From: a virus
Direction: 5' to 3' (one strand)
Length of the DNA stretch: 27,182 bases
IMG/VR virus record: IMGVR_UViG_3300007542_000146
Coordinates: 1 to 27,182 of that record
The notes below the pieces were generated by a model that was not told where the DNA came from, did not search any database, and worked only from the letters and a program-made list of their open reading frames with translations. How positions within the stretch are numbered: the first letter of the stretch is position 1; each line of letters starts with the position of its first letter. This document shows, piece by piece, positions 1 through 5,878 of the stretch. The translations under genes were made by a program, and so were the position numbers.

Positions 1-27
1 AATAAGGAGTTATGCGGTTCACGCGTT
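1..27 (-). promoter_or_regulatory. Copy 1 of a repeated leader element
   Basis: Read on the minus strand, bases 20-1 match bases 2840-2859 (plus strand) at 19 of 20 positions; the core is GAACCGyATAACTCCTTATT. A further AAACGCG lies just upstream in both copies. This copy follows the recT stop, so it probably leads into the next minus-strand gene outside the window. The other copy leads into the gene at 2870. It may be a shared operator or 5' UTR element; its function is inferred only from repetition and position. Confidence 0.5.
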
Positions 28-44
28 TATAAGTGAGACGTGTT

Positions 45-887
45 TCACGAGTCCAGAACCTCTTCGAACCGGATGCAAAACTTTTCAAAGTCGTCTGCAC
101 TTCTCGGCATGCCAACTTCATCAACAACCATGCCGAAAGCTGTCGGGCTAAGTTTTTGCATATTGTCGAGCTTTGAGCCTGTGTTGCGATGCCTAGGCTC
201 TTCTTTTTTAACCGCCGTTGCTTTCTTATTGCCAACTTCCTTTGGCGGATCTTCTTTGAAATCGTCAGCCATATTCTGCGCTGGCTCTTCTTTCTCGAAT
301 TTAATGTCATGCGCCTCTTCGTTTGACAGCATGCCAAGTTTTGCCTCTGGACAATAAACAGAGCAAAAAAATGATGCGGCCCGGTATCTTAGCATTAATT
401 CCGGCATAGTCTTCCACTTTGACCCTGCCTTGCCATACCATCCCTCCTTTTTTGCCATATCAATTGACACAACTGGACCCTTAAGCTCCTTTCCTGTTGA
501 TAACTTGGTGGCGTATGCATAGCACTGCATCTCGTCACCTTCACCTGTTAATTCATAGTCAATAGGGGTAAAAAGTCCTGTCCGGTTTACCAGGCTAATT
601 ATTAGCTGTGCCTCAAGTGCCGGTTTGCCTTGAATAATGCCCATTTTCTGCATGAGCATGAACGGGTCAAGGCCAACCCTTGCAGAAAGATTTAAGGCTA
701 TCATGCAGTTGCCTACATTCTCTTGGAAGTGTTTAGGCACCATTGTTGAAGATGCCAGCATGTTTGCTACGCGCCAACCGTGCTCAAACTTGGCTGTATC
801 CAGGTAAAGGCCAATCTCGCCAGATTCAACAATTGTTGGCGACTTTTCTTCTGCTTTAACGAGTTCGTTTTTCTGCTTTTTTATCAT
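45..887 (-). CDS. recT: RecT-family single-strand DNA annealing protein
   Basis: This 280-residue cytoplasmic protein is expected to coat and anneal single-stranded DNA during phage recombination. Residues about 60-190 show the RecT core: a run with LSARVGLDPF followed by MGIIQGKPALEAQ, then the GWYGKAGSKW and MLRYRAASFF segments typical of the family. The C-terminal third (about 200-250) is charged and rich in Lys, Glu and Pro, which is usual for the variable tail of these proteins. The start at 887 has a strong ribosome binding site (GGAGAGGAAG) inside the 3' end of the upstream zinc-ribbon gene, with a 32-base overlap. The RecE-like nuclease partner lies across the divergent promoter at 1903. 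The family assignment is firm; whether it is RecT or the related Bet type is less certain. Confidence 0.85.
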   Translation of the reverse strand: MIKKQKNELVKAEEKSPTIVESGEIGLYLDTAKFEHGWRVANMLASSTMVPKHFQENVGNCMIALNLSARVGLDPFMLMQKMGIIQGKPALEAQLIISLVNRTGLFTPIDYELTGEGDEMQCYAYATKLSTGKELKGPVVSIDMAKKEGWYGKAGSKWKTMPELMLRYRAASFFCSVYCPEAKLGMLSNEEAHDIKFEKEEPAQNMADDFKEDPPKEVGNKKATAVKKEEPRHRNTGSKLDNMQKLSPTAFGMVVDEVGMPRSADDFEKFCIRFEEVLDS

Positions 888-993
888 TCTTCCTCTCCTT
901 GTCCCAATTGTAGTTTTTACACGCCGGGCATGCAGCCGGGCTCGTTGTCCGTGGCGTCCATTCGTGACCGCATTTTTTACATTTTAAAGTCAT
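856..993 (-). CDS. Small zinc-ribbon protein (45 residues)
   Basis: This short gene starts at an ATG 8 bases after a near-perfect AAAGGAGG ribosome binding site and encodes 45 residues. The first half carries two Cys pairs, CKKC (residues 5-8) and CPAC (about 22-25), with GHEW between them, which is the pattern of a one-domain zinc ribbon. The second half is highly basic (Lys/Arg/Glu), suggesting nucleic-acid binding. Its 3' end overlaps recT by 32 bases, so the two are probably translated together. It is the first gene of the leftward early operon and lies about 15 bases from the predicted transcription start. Function unknown. Confidence 0.8.
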   Translation of the reverse strand: MTLKCKKCGHEWTPRTTSPAACPACKNYNWDKERKNDKKAEKRTR

Positions 994-1014
994 AATTTGC
1001 CTCCTTTATTTTGG

Positions 1015-1043
1015 ACATTACACATTATTTTTTGCTGTGTCAA
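1015..1043 (-). promoter_or_regulatory. Leftward early promoter (sigma70 type)
   Basis: On the minus strand a perfect -35 box TTGACA (1043-1038) is followed after 17 bases by TAATGT (1020-1015), close to the TATAAT consensus. The predicted start is near 1008, giving a leader of about 15 bases before the zinc-ribbon gene and recT. This is read directly from sequence; activity is inferred. Confidence 0.6.
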
Positions 1044-1062
1044 TATTAATTATGATAATATT
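1042..1062. promoter_or_regulatory. Candidate operator (7-bp inverted repeat)
   Basis: AATATTA (1042-1048) and TAATATT (1056-1062) form a perfect inverted repeat around a 7-base centre. The repeat lies between the two divergent -35 boxes and touches the leftward one, where a repressor could control both early operons. The region is very AT-rich, so a chance repeat is possible. Confidence 0.3.
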
Positions 1063-1074
1063 TAAAAAAAGTAT

Positions 1075-1104
1075 TTGACAAACTGATTGATACATGGTTT
1101 TTAT
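1075..1104 (+). promoter_or_regulatory. Candidate rightward early promoter
   Basis: A perfect TTGACA (1075-1080) is followed after 18 bases by TTTTAT (1099-1104); a TATTAT at 1102-1107 is a better box but sits too far away at 21 bases. It points to the rightward early operon beginning at 1264 and would leave a leader of about 150 bases. The -10 is weak, so an activator or different start may be used. Confidence 0.35.
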
Positions 1105-1140
1105 TATGTAGATGTTAATTTTTATAAAAGATAAAGACCA

Positions 1141-1239
1141 ATGGATAAAATCAAAAAAGAACAAATGTCACACACTTTTGAAAGCGGGCTAAGTTGTTAC
1201 TTGACGCTTATAAAAACAGGCATAAAAAATCAAAATTAA
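1141..1239 (+). CDS. Possible leader peptide (32 residues)
   Basis: An open frame of 32 codons starts with ATG at 1141 and ends with TAA 24 bases before the next gene. It is Lys-rich with one Cys and no recognisable motif. The ribosome binding site is poor (only an AAAGA-like stretch upstream), so it may be chance within the AT-rich leader of the rightward operon. The remainder of 994-1263 shows no other gene. Confidence 0.2.
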   Translation: MDKIKKEQMSHTFESGLSCYLTLIKTGIKNQN

Positions 1240-1263
1240 AACCACTTGAAAGGGGTCCGAAAA

Positions 1264-1437
1264 ATGACAAAGGCAGAATTGATAAAGGCTCTTGAGCCAT
1301 ATGATGATGATTCAATTATTATTGTTAAAGACAAATTTGGATGGTGGAACACAGACTATGTGACACAGCAGGCCAGTGCTACCGCGATTGTGATGGAAGA
1401 TGAGTTTTCAAGGCCTTTTACAAGTGACCGAGATTAA
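1264..1437 (+). CDS. Small conserved-type phage protein, unknown function
   Basis: This 57-residue protein starts at the ATG at 1264, placed 8 bases after GAAAGGGG. An in-frame TTG at 1246 would add six residues but overlaps the ribosome binding site itself and is rejected. The N-terminus (TKAELIKALEPYDDD) forms a predicted helix ending in an acidic turn, followed by IIIVKDK, FGWWN and a short beta-rich part. Small early phage proteins with an acidic, Gly-Trp-containing core of this shape are common and uncharacterised. First clear gene of the rightward early operon. Confidence 0.65.
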   Translation: MTKAELIKALEPYDDDSIIIVKDKFGWWNTDYVTQQASATAIVMEDEFSRPFTSDRD

Positions 1438-1470
1438 TCAATATGATGTATAAACAATAACGGAGGAAAA

Positions 1471-1797
1471 ATGAAAATTGATATCAAGCAGTTGTTTTTT
1501 ATTCACCCGAAGTTAAGAGTTATGGCCGTTAGGCTTGAGCGTGACCTTGCAGCAGAATTCACGGCCACAAGCCTATTCAGAATTAACGATAACGGCGTCC
1601 ATGGCATGCTGCCACTACGTGGGCTCGATTTGAGCTGCAAACACTCGTTTTTCGGCCTTGTCGTAGAGGATTACATAAACAAAAGATGGGTGTATGATCC
1701 TAAGCGCCCAGAAATGAAGTGCTGCATATTCCACGATTCAGGGCAAGGCTATCACTTACATTTTCAGGTACACCCAAACACGATACGGAAGGATTAG
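1471..1797 (+). CDS. M15-peptidase-like protein (putative zinc D,D-peptidase fold)
   Basis: This 108-residue protein has a good GGAGG site 5 bases before its ATG. It contains GVHGMLPLRGLDL (42-54) and, near the C-terminus, HDSGQGYHLHFQVHPNT (88-104). The arrangement of His44, Asp53 and His95/His97 recalls the His-Asp...His zinc site of VanY-type M15 peptidases and phage endolysins. It is shorter than usual (about 130-200) and lacks a signal peptide. Its place between early genes, next to the exonuclease, is odd for a lysis gene, so it may be a non-lytic or regulatory member of the fold. The zinc-site reading is inference from spacing; an unrelated conserved phage protein remains possible. Confidence 0.45.
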   Translation: MKIDIKQLFFIHPKLRVMAVRLERDLAAEFTATSLFRINDNGVHGMLPLRGLDLSCKHSFFGLVVEDYINKRWVYDPKRPEMKCCIFHDSGQGYHLHFQVHPNTIRKD

Positions 1798-1799
1798 TT

Positions 1800-1922
1800 A
1801 TGTGCTATGGAATGAACTGCCCATATGAAAAACAGTCTGGCCCTAACAATGGAGATTGTCGCAAACCACCAAATTTAAACTGTCCTATGGAGGAGGAAGA
1901 TGATGACGATGGCGATGACTGA
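1800..1922 (+). CDS. Small Cys-rich protein with acidic tail (40 residues)
   Basis: The ATG at 1800 follows GGAAGGA by 6 bases and opens a 40-residue frame. It has four Cys (two near the N-terminus as C-x4-C, two in the middle) that could bind one metal ion, and ends in a run of Glu and Asp. The 3' end overlaps the start of the exonuclease gene by about 20 bases, and the GGAGGAGG that encodes part of the acidic tail also serves as that gene's ribosome binding site. Function unknown. Confidence 0.55.
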   Translation: MCYGMNCPYEKQSGPNNGDCRKPPNLNCPMEEEDDDDGDD

Positions 1923-2790
1923 GAAGGAATACCGGGAATACCAGGCAATTAATTACTCAGCGCTTGCTGCTTATTATAATGACGGCATAGACAGCCCGGA
2001 CCATGCACTTATGGATTTTGGCTATAAGGGCTATTTCGAATACGGCAAACAGTTTGAGTTGATGTTGCAGGACGCTTGCCAGGGCGGAAACATGTTTAGT
2101 GACTATTATTTTATAACTGACCTTGCCGGGAAGATGCCGGATGACCTGCCAAAGTGGATCGAAGAAGACACCATAAACGATCAATACGACATCAACAAGG
2201 ATGGTTCCTTAAACAAGAGATCAAAGACAAAGCACGCCTATCTTGACGCATGTAAAGCCAATCCTGGAAAAATACCGGTTTCGGTAGAATCCGCAGGACT
2301 TTTAGAGATCCATTTGTTGAACATGCTAAGAATGGAGGTTCAGGGGGTCAGAGTTGAAAGCTTACTGAAGAATGCGGAATTTCAGGTTCCGATTGTCTGG
2401 GAAGAAAATGGTGTCGAAAAAAAGGCACTTATTGACTGCTTTGCAAAACCGAAATCAAAAGTTTATCTGTTTGATATCAAGACAACTGCGAACTTTAAGC
2501 AGTTTGGATGCATGACTCAAACTAAATACTGGATACAGGAGATTCATTATGCTGAGGCCGTAAACGCGAAACTTGGCGCATGCGACGGCATGATTTTTCT
2601 TGTAGCATCTAAAGAAAAGCCGTATTTGTGCCAGCCGTGGTGGATTGATTACGGACCGATTGAACGCAAAATAGATGTGATTAATCGGTACAATGAACTC
2701 GTTGAGTCTTACAGCGATTGGGTGAATGCTGGCAGACAGCCGAGAGGTTATTTACCAATGACGGCCAGGAAGTTTTTTATTTCTTGTTAA
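1903..2790 (+). CDS. RecE-like PD-(D/E)XK exonuclease
   Basis: This protein of about 295 residues is expected to resect double-stranded DNA ends to feed the RecT annealing protein. Numbering from the first possible ATG (1900), the catalytic core shows ALIDCF with Asp179, then LFDIKTT with Asp192-x-Lys194, then QEIHYAEA (213-220), the Q-x3-Y signature of RecE/YqaJ-type nucleases. Earlier, YGKQFELML (48-56) matches the family's G-x3-H-x2-L motif, but with Glu where His is usual. The start at 1903 sits 6 bases after AGGAGG; ATGs at 1900, 1909 and 1915 are alternatives. It overlaps the acidic small gene upstream. Being opposite in strand to recT is unusual for this two-component system. Confidence 0.75.
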   Translation: MTMAMTEKEYREYQAINYSALAAYYNDGIDSPDHALMDFGYKGYFEYGKQFELMLQDACQGGNMFSDYYFITDLAGKMPDDLPKWIEEDTINDQYDINKDGSLNKRSKTKHAYLDACKANPGKIPVSVESAGLLEIHLLNMLRMEVQGVRVESLLKNAEFQVPIVWEENGVEKKALIDCFAKPKSKVYLFDIKTTANFKQFGCMTQTKYWIQEIHYAEAVNAKLGACDGMIFLVASKEKPYLCQPWWIDYGPIERKIDVINRYNELVESYSDWVNAGRQPRGYLPMTARKFFISC

Positions 2791-2823
2791 AATCAATCTA
2801 AAAATAAAGCGGATAACAAACAA

Positions 2824-2859
2824 AAACGCGGGTTATACGGAACCGTATAACTCCTTATT
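2824..2859 (+). promoter_or_regulatory. Copy 2 of the repeated leader element, with palindrome
   Basis: Bases 2840-2859 repeat the element seen at 20-1 (minus strand) with one mismatch. In this copy a perfect 9-bp inverted repeat, GTTATACGG-AA-CCGTATAAC (2832-2851), overlaps it. The element ends 10 bases before the ATG at 2870 and its distal part lies next to the GGAG ribosome binding site. The palindrome could bind a dimeric repressor or, as RNA, form a hairpin that affects ribosome access. Confidence 0.5.
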
Positions 2860-2869
2860 GGAGCGGACT

Positions 2870-3415
2870 ATGAGTAAATTAATAAAAATTGAGGCATTGT
2901 TAGAAGAGTGGAAGGCCTGCAAAGGTATATCCATAAAAGAGAATGATAAACTCACAGCAAAGCAGTTCCATGGTGGGATTGTTGCTTTGGAGCAGGCCCT
3001 TGCCATCCTCAAAGAGCCGTCCAATTACGTTGATTCAATGGACGCCTGTAAATGCGACAAGTCAGTAATGGATGGAAATTTACACCGAGCCAACTCAAAG
3101 GGTGAGACCCCGGCAATTTGGGCATGCGATGATTGTCATACAGAACCGATATCAGAAGGTAGGCAGCTTATATTAGATGCAATTTCAGAATGTGAACCTG
3201 ATTTTTCAGGACTTCGAGAGGTCGATGAGGAAAGCATCGAATCCAAATTGTACCAAATTATAGATGATATAAGTACTGCCGGGGATATGTTCAAGCCGGA
3301 GCTGCAAGCTTTTGAAAAGTACGTTTTCAAGAAGATCGAAGACGCAAACAAACTGATTGTGTCTGACGGATACAAACTGTTTTACGCCGAAAACGGGTCA
3401 CGCACCCGCCAATAA
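2870..3415 (+). CDS. Early protein of unknown function with CxC/CxxC pairs
   Basis: This 181-residue soluble protein is not recognised. The ATG at 2870 follows GGAG by 6 bases; an in-frame TTG at 2858 would add four residues but lies in the repeated leader and is rejected. Residues 1-55 look helical. A Cys-x-Cys pair (DACKCDKS, about 57-64) and a Cys-x2-Cys pair (WACDDCH, about 84-90) could form a zinc site. The C-terminal half is acidic and helical. It sits alone downstream of a repeated leader element and before the 67-residue gene at 3487, consistent with an early regulatory or replication-accessory role, but nothing specific is shown. Confidence 0.6.
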   Translation: MSKLIKIEALLEEWKACKGISIKENDKLTAKQFHGGIVALEQALAILKEPSNYVDSMDACKCDKSVMDGNLHRANSKGETPAIWACDDCHTEPISEGRQLILDAISECEPDFSGLREVDEESIESKLYQIIDDISTAGDMFKPELQAFEKYVFKKIEDANKLIVSDGYKLFYAENGSRTRQ

Positions 3416-3486
3416 AATAATAGAGATGGACGCTGAAAAGACGCGCCACTCATCATTACATTATAAATCTTATAGGAGAATTTAAC

Positions 3487-3690
3487 ATGGAAAAATTTAT
3501 CATAATTTGGGACGCTGGATATGGTGAGAGTGCTGATATCATAGAAGCTGAGTCAGCGGAAGAAGCGAATAGAGCAGCCTACGAAGCTTGGCGTGAAGAT
3601 GCTGAATCAAATGCAGACTATCGTGCAAAGCCATATTCGAAAGAGTTGGCACGCGATTACGACCTTGAAAATGACGAAGACGATTTATAA
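3487..3690 (+). CDS. Small conserved-type phage protein, unknown function
   Basis: This 67-residue acidic protein starts 9 bases after TAGGAG. It begins with a beta strand (KFIIIWDAGYGES) followed by an Ala/Glu-rich helix (EAESAEEANRAAYEAW) and an acidic tail. This WDAGYGES plus EAESxEEA arrangement is typical of small early phage proteins of unknown role. It ends just before the hairpin-rich non-coding stretch. Confidence 0.7.
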   Translation: MEKFIIIWDAGYGESADIIEAESAEEANRAAYEAWREDAESNADYRAKPYSKELARDYDLENDEDDL

Positions 3691-3951
3691 TAAAAAGTTG
3701 CTACGGGCAGGCTACGCCAGCCGCAGACCTTTAGCATTCTGTGCCTAATGGCACAACCGAAAGGGCAGGTTCGATTCCTGCTCGCTTGTCGAGGGCTGGT
3801 GCGAAGGGAGGCGGTTCGAATCCGTGATAGGTCTTTTGGTGAGACAAATGACATGACAGCCGGGAAAGACCGGCACATAATAAAAACATCAACACGGGCA
3901 AGCCGGTTATCCGCTAATTACAGGCGAGCAAGCCGCTGAACGGAGAAAAAA
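3691..3951 (+). other. Hairpin-rich non-coding stretch with tRNA T-arm look-alikes
   Basis: No convincing gene lies here. Visible structures are: a GCTACG direct repeat (3700-3718); a 6-bp hairpin with TAAT loop (3740-3755); a T-arm-like hairpin with stem GCAGG/CCTGC around TTCGATT (3765-3781, extendable to 7 bp); a second T-loop match GGTTCGAATCC (3813-3823); a hairpin GCCGG-GAAAGA-CCGGC (3859-3874); and a repeated GCAAGCCG (3898-3905, 3928-3935). AGACCT (3725-3730) can pair with AGGTCT (3829-3834), enclosing both T-arm motifs. A complete tRNA cloverleaf could not be drawn. It may be a structured RNA or decayed tRNA remnants. Confidence 0.45.
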
Positions 3952-4137
3952 ATGGATCAAAATAAGATTTGTCCAAACTGCAAGAGATATTGGGAAAATG
4001 ATTCCGAACAGGCAGCGTGTATTTTTGTATATGAAAAATGCATCGTTTGTTGTGTTGAGGCCGAAAAAAACAATGATTTTAAGTGGAGTATAGACGCCGT
4101 TTGTGAACGTAAAAACGCGGCTTCAACCCGCAAATAA
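3952..4137 (+). CDS. Small zinc-ribbon-like protein
   Basis: This 61-residue protein follows ACGGAG by 7 bases. Cys pairs CPNC (7-10) and CIVCC (about 30-34), plus further single Cys residues, suggest a zinc-binding fold. The N-terminal form MDQNKICPNCKRYW resembles other small phage zinc-ribbon proteins. No partner or function can be named. It lies in the rightward early operon between two structured non-coding gaps. Confidence 0.6.
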   Translation: MDQNKICPNCKRYWENDSEQAACIFVYEKCIVCCVEAEKNNDFKWSIDAVCERKNAASTRK

Positions 4138-4144
4138 GCCCATA

Positions 4145-4169
4145 CACCCGTCACGCTTCGCGGCGGGTG
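4145..4169 (+). repeat. Nested hairpin upstream of the 87-residue gene
   Basis: CACCCG (4145-4150) pairs with CGGGTG (4164-4169), with a smaller CGC-TTC-GCG hairpin inside. No T-tract follows, so it is not a standard terminator. It lies 20-odd bases before the AGGAGG of the next gene and may affect mRNA stability or processing. Confidence 0.4.
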
Positions 4170-4200
4170 ATGCGGCGCATTACACGGACAGGAGGTTTAA

Positions 4201-4464
4201 ATGGAATACTTGGAAATAGGAAAAACGACACTCTACAAGCCGAACGGAACAGGTGATTCTTTGTTTGAGGTAGAATGTAATTGTGGTGCAACTGCTTACG
4301 ACTACGTGTCTTTTGAGCAAATTCAAACTTTTGTAAACACATTCAAAGGGCCGTGTAATAATCAGATGCAGATCGATAAAGGGCCGTGCCATTACTGCGG
4401 TCATTACAAAACTTTTAACGATTTTGAATTTTGTCCACGGTGTGGGTCAGCCCTTTACGACTGA
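4201..4464 (+). CDS. Zinc-ribbon protein, last gene of the early operon
   Basis: This 87-residue protein starts 5 bases after ACAGGAGG. Cys motifs are CNC (about 27-29), CHYCG (about 63-67) and CPRCG (about 78-82); the last two form a clear C-terminal zinc ribbon. The middle part (FEQIQTFVNTFKGPCNNQM) looks helical. It is the final gene on the plus strand; only 9 bases separate its stop from the stop of the converging late operon. Function unknown. Confidence 0.65.
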   Translation: MEYLEIGKTTLYKPNGTGDSLFEVECNCGATAYDYVSFEQIQTFVNTFKGPCNNQMQIDKGPCHYCGHYKTFNDFEFCPRCGSALYD

Positions 4465-4473
4465 TCCCCGTCA

Positions 4474-4923
4474 TTATTCCCCCAATTCCTGAAGGCGGCT
4501 GAGTTTAGATTCCCACTCGACCGCCTTCTGTCTTATCTCGGCGCTGAAATCTGCGCTATCCCAAATTCCGTTTAACCTTCCGACCCTATACATTTCTAAA
4601 ATCATTCTGAATTGCCATGCAACCATAGTTTTAAGGTCTTGTTTCAGTGCCTTTATTTCTTCCTCTTCAGACGCCCCAGGCTCTGCCTGTTTTGAGAACA
4701 CAAGAAGGGCTTTGAATTGTTCGTCGTCAAGCTCGATAATATCAACCTGGTCAGGCGTAAACCCATATGTTGCAGCCATATCATACATAGATGTGTGGTC
4801 AACACGTCCAAGATTGCTGAAAACAAGTGTTCCGTCTAAATTTCTCACACAAACCGTGTGAATACGTGCCATAGACGGCACTGCAAATGATAATATAATA
4901 AGGATTATAAACAGCTTTTTCAT
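4474..4923 (-). CDS. Exported small protein at the end of the late operon
   Basis: This 149-residue protein begins with a textbook Sec signal peptide: MKKLF, a hydrophobic run (IILIILSFAV) and a cleavage site PSMA before Arg20. The mature part has a beta-rich start, an acidic segment with EEEEI, and two helices (about 85-149) rich in Glu, Lys and Trp that could form a coiled coil. No catalytic motif is seen. It follows the tail protein by 4 bases and is the last late gene. Possible roles are a lysis-related periplasmic protein (spanin-like, although there is no lipobox or transmembrane anchor after cleavage) or a virion or tail-chaperone partner of the gene before it. Confidence 0.6.
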   Translation of the reverse strand: MKKLFIILIILSFAVPSMARIHTVCVRNLDGTLVFSNLGRVDHTSMYDMAATYGFTPDQVDIIELDDEQFKALLVFSKQAEPGASEEEEIKALKQDLKTMVAWQFRMILEMYRVGRLNGIWDSADFSAEIRQKAVEWESKLSRLQELGE

Positions 4924-4927
4924 ATTT

Positions 4928-5878
4928 CTATCTCCACACTAAGGCGTAATAATTTGACGTGCCGGTTGGGCTCCCGGCTTTTGTTATCGCAAGAGTGATG
5001 CCATCAGCATCAAATGATGATAATGATGCCGTTACGGAAACGCCAGAACCATCAAGCAATACAGATATGTTTGTATCATTGCTCCATGTATCCGCAACGG
5101 CATCATGCCGATTGTAAACACAAAATTCAGTGCCTGACACTGCAAAACCAATTGAAACCTCGGCAGTATCAGCATCTATTGATAGTAGTGCAACGCCTGA
5201 CGGTTTGAACCCGGCCCCTGTTAGACTTAAATTGCCGTTCGCAAGTGATTGATCCCTTGTGCCAGATATAAGATTAATGCCATTTCCGAACTCGTACCCC
5301 GTTGCACCTGTGTTAACGAAAAGTTTTTCGTTTGCAAGACCTATCGCAAGCCTCGCCAAGACTTTCGAAGAGGACGCTGTTAATAGGTCGCCCTGGTTTG
5401 TGAGCGTTTCCTTTGCTTCGAGCACTATCCTATCCCTTACGGCATTTTTAGACGGTGCAATCGTTGTTACACCGTTCCATGTTGTTGAATCAAAAGCGCT
5501 ATCAGAGACAATTGAATCGCTTGCCTGATCTGCAATGGCTGTTGCAGTTTTGTATTCAAGGCCATTGATTGTTTCAATTAAAACGTCATCAGAGTCATAT
5601 ATGACAAATTTATAAATATTATCGCCGTAAACTTCGGCTCTACCGGTTGAGTCGAGTATAACCGGGTTCGCTGCGGTCACGCCCTTATCTTTATCAGTCC
5701 ACAACGCAGATAGCGTGCTTGTGCCGTCAAGGTACGTGTAAACCTTGCCACCTGAAAGAACTTCGTCGGTCGTCGGGTTTCTGTAACCGGATAATAAAAA
5801 ATCAATTTGCTTTGCGTCCTCAGCTGCAAAACATATGCCAGTGAATAAAAGTATTAATACAATTAGAAACCTTTTCAT
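4928..5878 (-). CDS. Tail fibre/spike-type protein with a Sec signal peptide
   Basis: This 316-residue protein starts with a signal peptide (MKRFLIVLILLF, then GICFA, cleaved before AED). The mature N-terminus matches a module common in phage tail proteins: GGKVYTYLDGT, then ANPVILDSTGRAEVYGD and YKFVIYDSDDVLIETI (about 40-108), which normally starts tail spikes and fibres. The middle is a low-complexity shaft-like part with repeated Ser/Asp and NAVRDR; the C-terminal part (about 200-316) is beta-rich, with SNYYALVW at the end. It overlaps the upstream ejection protein by 4 bases (ATGA). A tail-fibre module behind an export signal is unexpected, because tails assemble in the cytoplasm. Confidence 0.65.
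   Translation of the reverse strand: MKRFLIVLILLFTGICFAAEDAKQIDFLLSGYRNPTTDEVLSGGKVYTYLDGTSTLSALWTDKDKGVTAANPVILDSTGRAEVYGDNIYKFVIYDSDDVLIETINGLEYKTATAIADQASDSIVSDSAFDSTTWNGVTTIAPSKNAVRDRIVLEAKETLTNQGDLLTASSSKVLARLAIGLANEKLFVNTGATGYEFGNGINLISGTRDQSLANGNLSLTGAGFKPSGVALLSIDADTAEVSIGFAVSGTEFCVYNRHDAVADTWSNDTNISVLLDGSGVSVTASLSSFDADGITLAITKAGSPTGTSNYYALVWR

Noticed and set aside
33-48. Terminator after recT
   Set aside because: A 6-bp hairpin exists but the following bases are not T-rich, and it partly overlaps the recT stop.
3726-3834. Full tRNA or class II tRNA-Ser-like gene
   Set aside because: Acceptor-like stem pairs at 6 of 7 positions and T-loop is present, but total length (109) and the D-arm region are wrong and no proper anticodon arm can be placed. 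Kept only as a tRNA-like finding.
3748-3939. Open frame of 63 codons in the hairpin-rich stretch
   Set aside because: It runs through the T-arm-like and other hairpins, has no ribosome binding site, is unusually basic, and has no protein-like motif.
5860-5878. Lipoprotein signal at the start of the tail-fibre-type protein (TGIC)
   Set aside because: The residue before Cys is Ile, not Gly, Ala or Ser, so the lipobox does not fit; ordinary signal peptidase cleavage at CFA is better.
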